64,000 nucleotides of DNA from Gammaproteobacteria bacterium (GTDB lineage: Bacteria; Pseudomonadota; Gammaproteobacteria; JAUZRS01). This document shows, piece after piece, positions 63,065-64,000 of this stretch. Within the stretch, counting starts at the first letter, position 1; each line of letters starts with the position of its first letter. The DNA is taken from contig JAUZSP010000006.1 of assembly GCA_030949385.1 (NCBI GenBank), positions 190,121-254,120 of the forward strand, written 5' to 3'. The position numbers and the translations under genes are program-made. The notes below the pieces were generated by a model that was not told the DNA's origin, ran no database searches, and worked only from the letters and a program-made list of their open reading frames with translations.

Positions 63065-64000
63065 ATGGATTACAAAGCGGGTTTGTTGTTGGGGTTGTTG
63101 CTGAGCTGTTCTCATCTACAGGCCATGCCGGAGGTATTGTCCATTGATGCCGCACCGTGGGCAGCGGAGTTGCTGGATTCAGCTGCCGTTTTACCCACCG
63201 CGCCGATCAATCAGCGCAGCAAACGCCCGATCAAGGTCAACCACACCCAACTTACCCAACAGTTGAGATCGGCACTCTTTCAACCTTCTGAGCCAAAAAT
63301 AACCCTATTGCAGCAGAGAAGTTTGGCGCGCTTGGCGCAGTTCAGTGGGGGGGTGAATCCGGCGCATTTTAATCCAGACAACGGCACGCCGACGGCGCTG
63401 CGTTTTTTACTGCCTGCGGCAAACAAAACCAACATAAGAAAAAAAGCCAGCGCAGAAACCGTGGCGCGGCGCTTTTTAAACGACTTTCGTGAGCTGTTAA
63501 AACTGTACCAGCCCGAGCAGGAGTTGCTGCTGCTGCGCAGCAGTACCGATGCGCTGGGCAATCGCCACCTGCATTTTCAACAGTTGCATCACGGTGTGCC
63601 GGTGTGGGGTAAGCAGTTGGTGGTGCATCTCGATGCACTGGACCGAGTGTTCTATTTTAACGGTCGTTATCAGCCCTCGTTTGTCACCGCACCCCGCCGC
63701 GTGCAACTCTCTGAGCAAGAGGTGAAAGAGCGTGTTTTGGCTGACCTGAGAATTGTTAAGGCGTGGCAGATTAAGCTTGAACAGGTGATTTACGGCGATA
63801 ACCCCCCCCGTCTGACTTATCGCGTGGATGTGAACCCCACGCTGGACAGTCGTTGGCTTTATTTTGTTGATGCCAGCAGCGGTGAGATTTTGCATCGTTT
63901 AAACAATCTACATGAGGCTGTGCAGCGCAGCAGCGGGGTTGATCTGTTGGGGCGAGCGCAGACCTTCAGCAGTTGGTCACAAGACGGTTTCTCTTACTTG
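63065..64000 (+). CDS. M4 (thermolysin-like) metallopeptidase, propeptide region only (partial)
   Basis: The first 312 residues of a secreted protein: signal peptide MDYKAGLLLGLLLSCSHLQA, then a long propeptide with the fungalysin/thermolysin propeptide pattern (LHFQQLHHGVPVWGKQLVVH, DRVFYFNGRYQPS) and a PepSY-type segment (YFVDASSGEILHRLNNLHE). The zinc-binding HExxH catalytic domain lies beyond the window, so family assignment rests on the propeptide. AGGAGGGGG precedes ATG 63065. It faces away from the IS remnant. Confidence 0.75.
   Translation, partial: MDYKAGLLLGLLLSCSHLQAMPEVLSIDAAPWAAELLDSAAVLPTAPINQRSKRPIKVNHTQLTQQLRSALFQPSEPKITLLQQRSLARLAQFSGGVNPAHFNPDNGTPTALRFLLPAANKTNIRKKASAETVARRFLNDFRELLKLYQPEQELLLLRSSTDALGNRHLHFQQLHHGVPVWGKQLVVHLDALDRVFYFNGRYQPSFVTAPRRVQLSEQEVKERVLADLRIVKAWQIKLEQVIYGDNPPRLTYRVDVNPTLDSRWLYFVDASSGEILHRLNNLHEAVQRSSGVDLLGRAQTFSSWSQDGFSYL

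Overview
The window is a contiguous stretch of a gammaproteobacterial chromosome. This rests on the housekeeping genes and their arrangement: rne divergent from rluC, then a HAD phosphatase, an S49 peptidase and tsaE followed by an AmiC-type amidase, plus yggX, cmoA, fumC, ibaG, uup and a two-ATP-cone class Ia nrdA. Several secreted or surface proteins carry NHL, cytochrome c, thrombospondin type 3 and OmpA domains, which suggests an environmental, possibly chemolithotrophic lineage. No rRNA or tRNA gene was seen and the species cannot be fixed from the sequence.

Layout. 1-2.6 kb (minus): nrdA, truncated by the window edge and interrupted by an intein with a LAGLIDADG endonuclease; its promoter carries NrdR-like boxes and three DnaA boxes lie further upstream. 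3.3-8.5 kb: fructokinase, a repeat-rich gap, a large lipoprotein, an ATP-grasp/Asp-rich Tat protein pair, and a VapB/VapC toxin-antitoxin pair. 8.6-21.0 kb: a type I-E CRISPR-Cas locus (cas3, cse1, cse2, cas7e, cas5e, cas6e, a 55-repeat array, cas1, cas2). 21.0-31.2 kb: dispersed repeats, a decayed toxin-antitoxin pair, small secreted proteins, an HDOD protein, a nitronate-monooxygenase-like enzyme, uup and ibaG. 31.3-41 kb: NYN protein, a membrane protein with a phosphoesterase, an NHL/tri-cytochrome surface protein, a DegT-type aminotransferase, AmrS-like radical SAM enzyme, yggX and a CobW-family GTPase. 41-49 kb: rne/rluC and the rluC-to-tsaE run, then the amidase. 49.5-64 kb: a 1,552-residue NHL/TSP3/OmpA protein, an LTA-synthase-like protein, fumC, cmoA, a kinase-like protein, a second toxin-antitoxin pair, an IMPase-family protein, a LysE fragment broken by an IS remnant, and the start of an M4 metallopeptidase.

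The outstanding observation lies in the gap between cas3 and cse1. On the minus strand there are two degenerate 29-nt CRISPR-repeat-like units, each with a 6-bp stem and 4-nt loop at the same offset as in the real repeat. They flank a 21-nt pseudo-spacer and are followed by an intrinsic terminator. The first 16 nt of this pseudo-spacer match a site over the predicted -10/start region of the cse1 promoter at 14 positions. The only two mismatches are at positions 6 and 12, the positions Cascade leaves unpaired, and an AAG PAM sits immediately 5'. This is the expected architecture of a Cas-regulating (CreR-type) RNA that would let Cascade repress its own operon. The cse1 gene behind that promoter carries an apparent +1 frameshift near a seven-T run, which bears on whether the system is functional.
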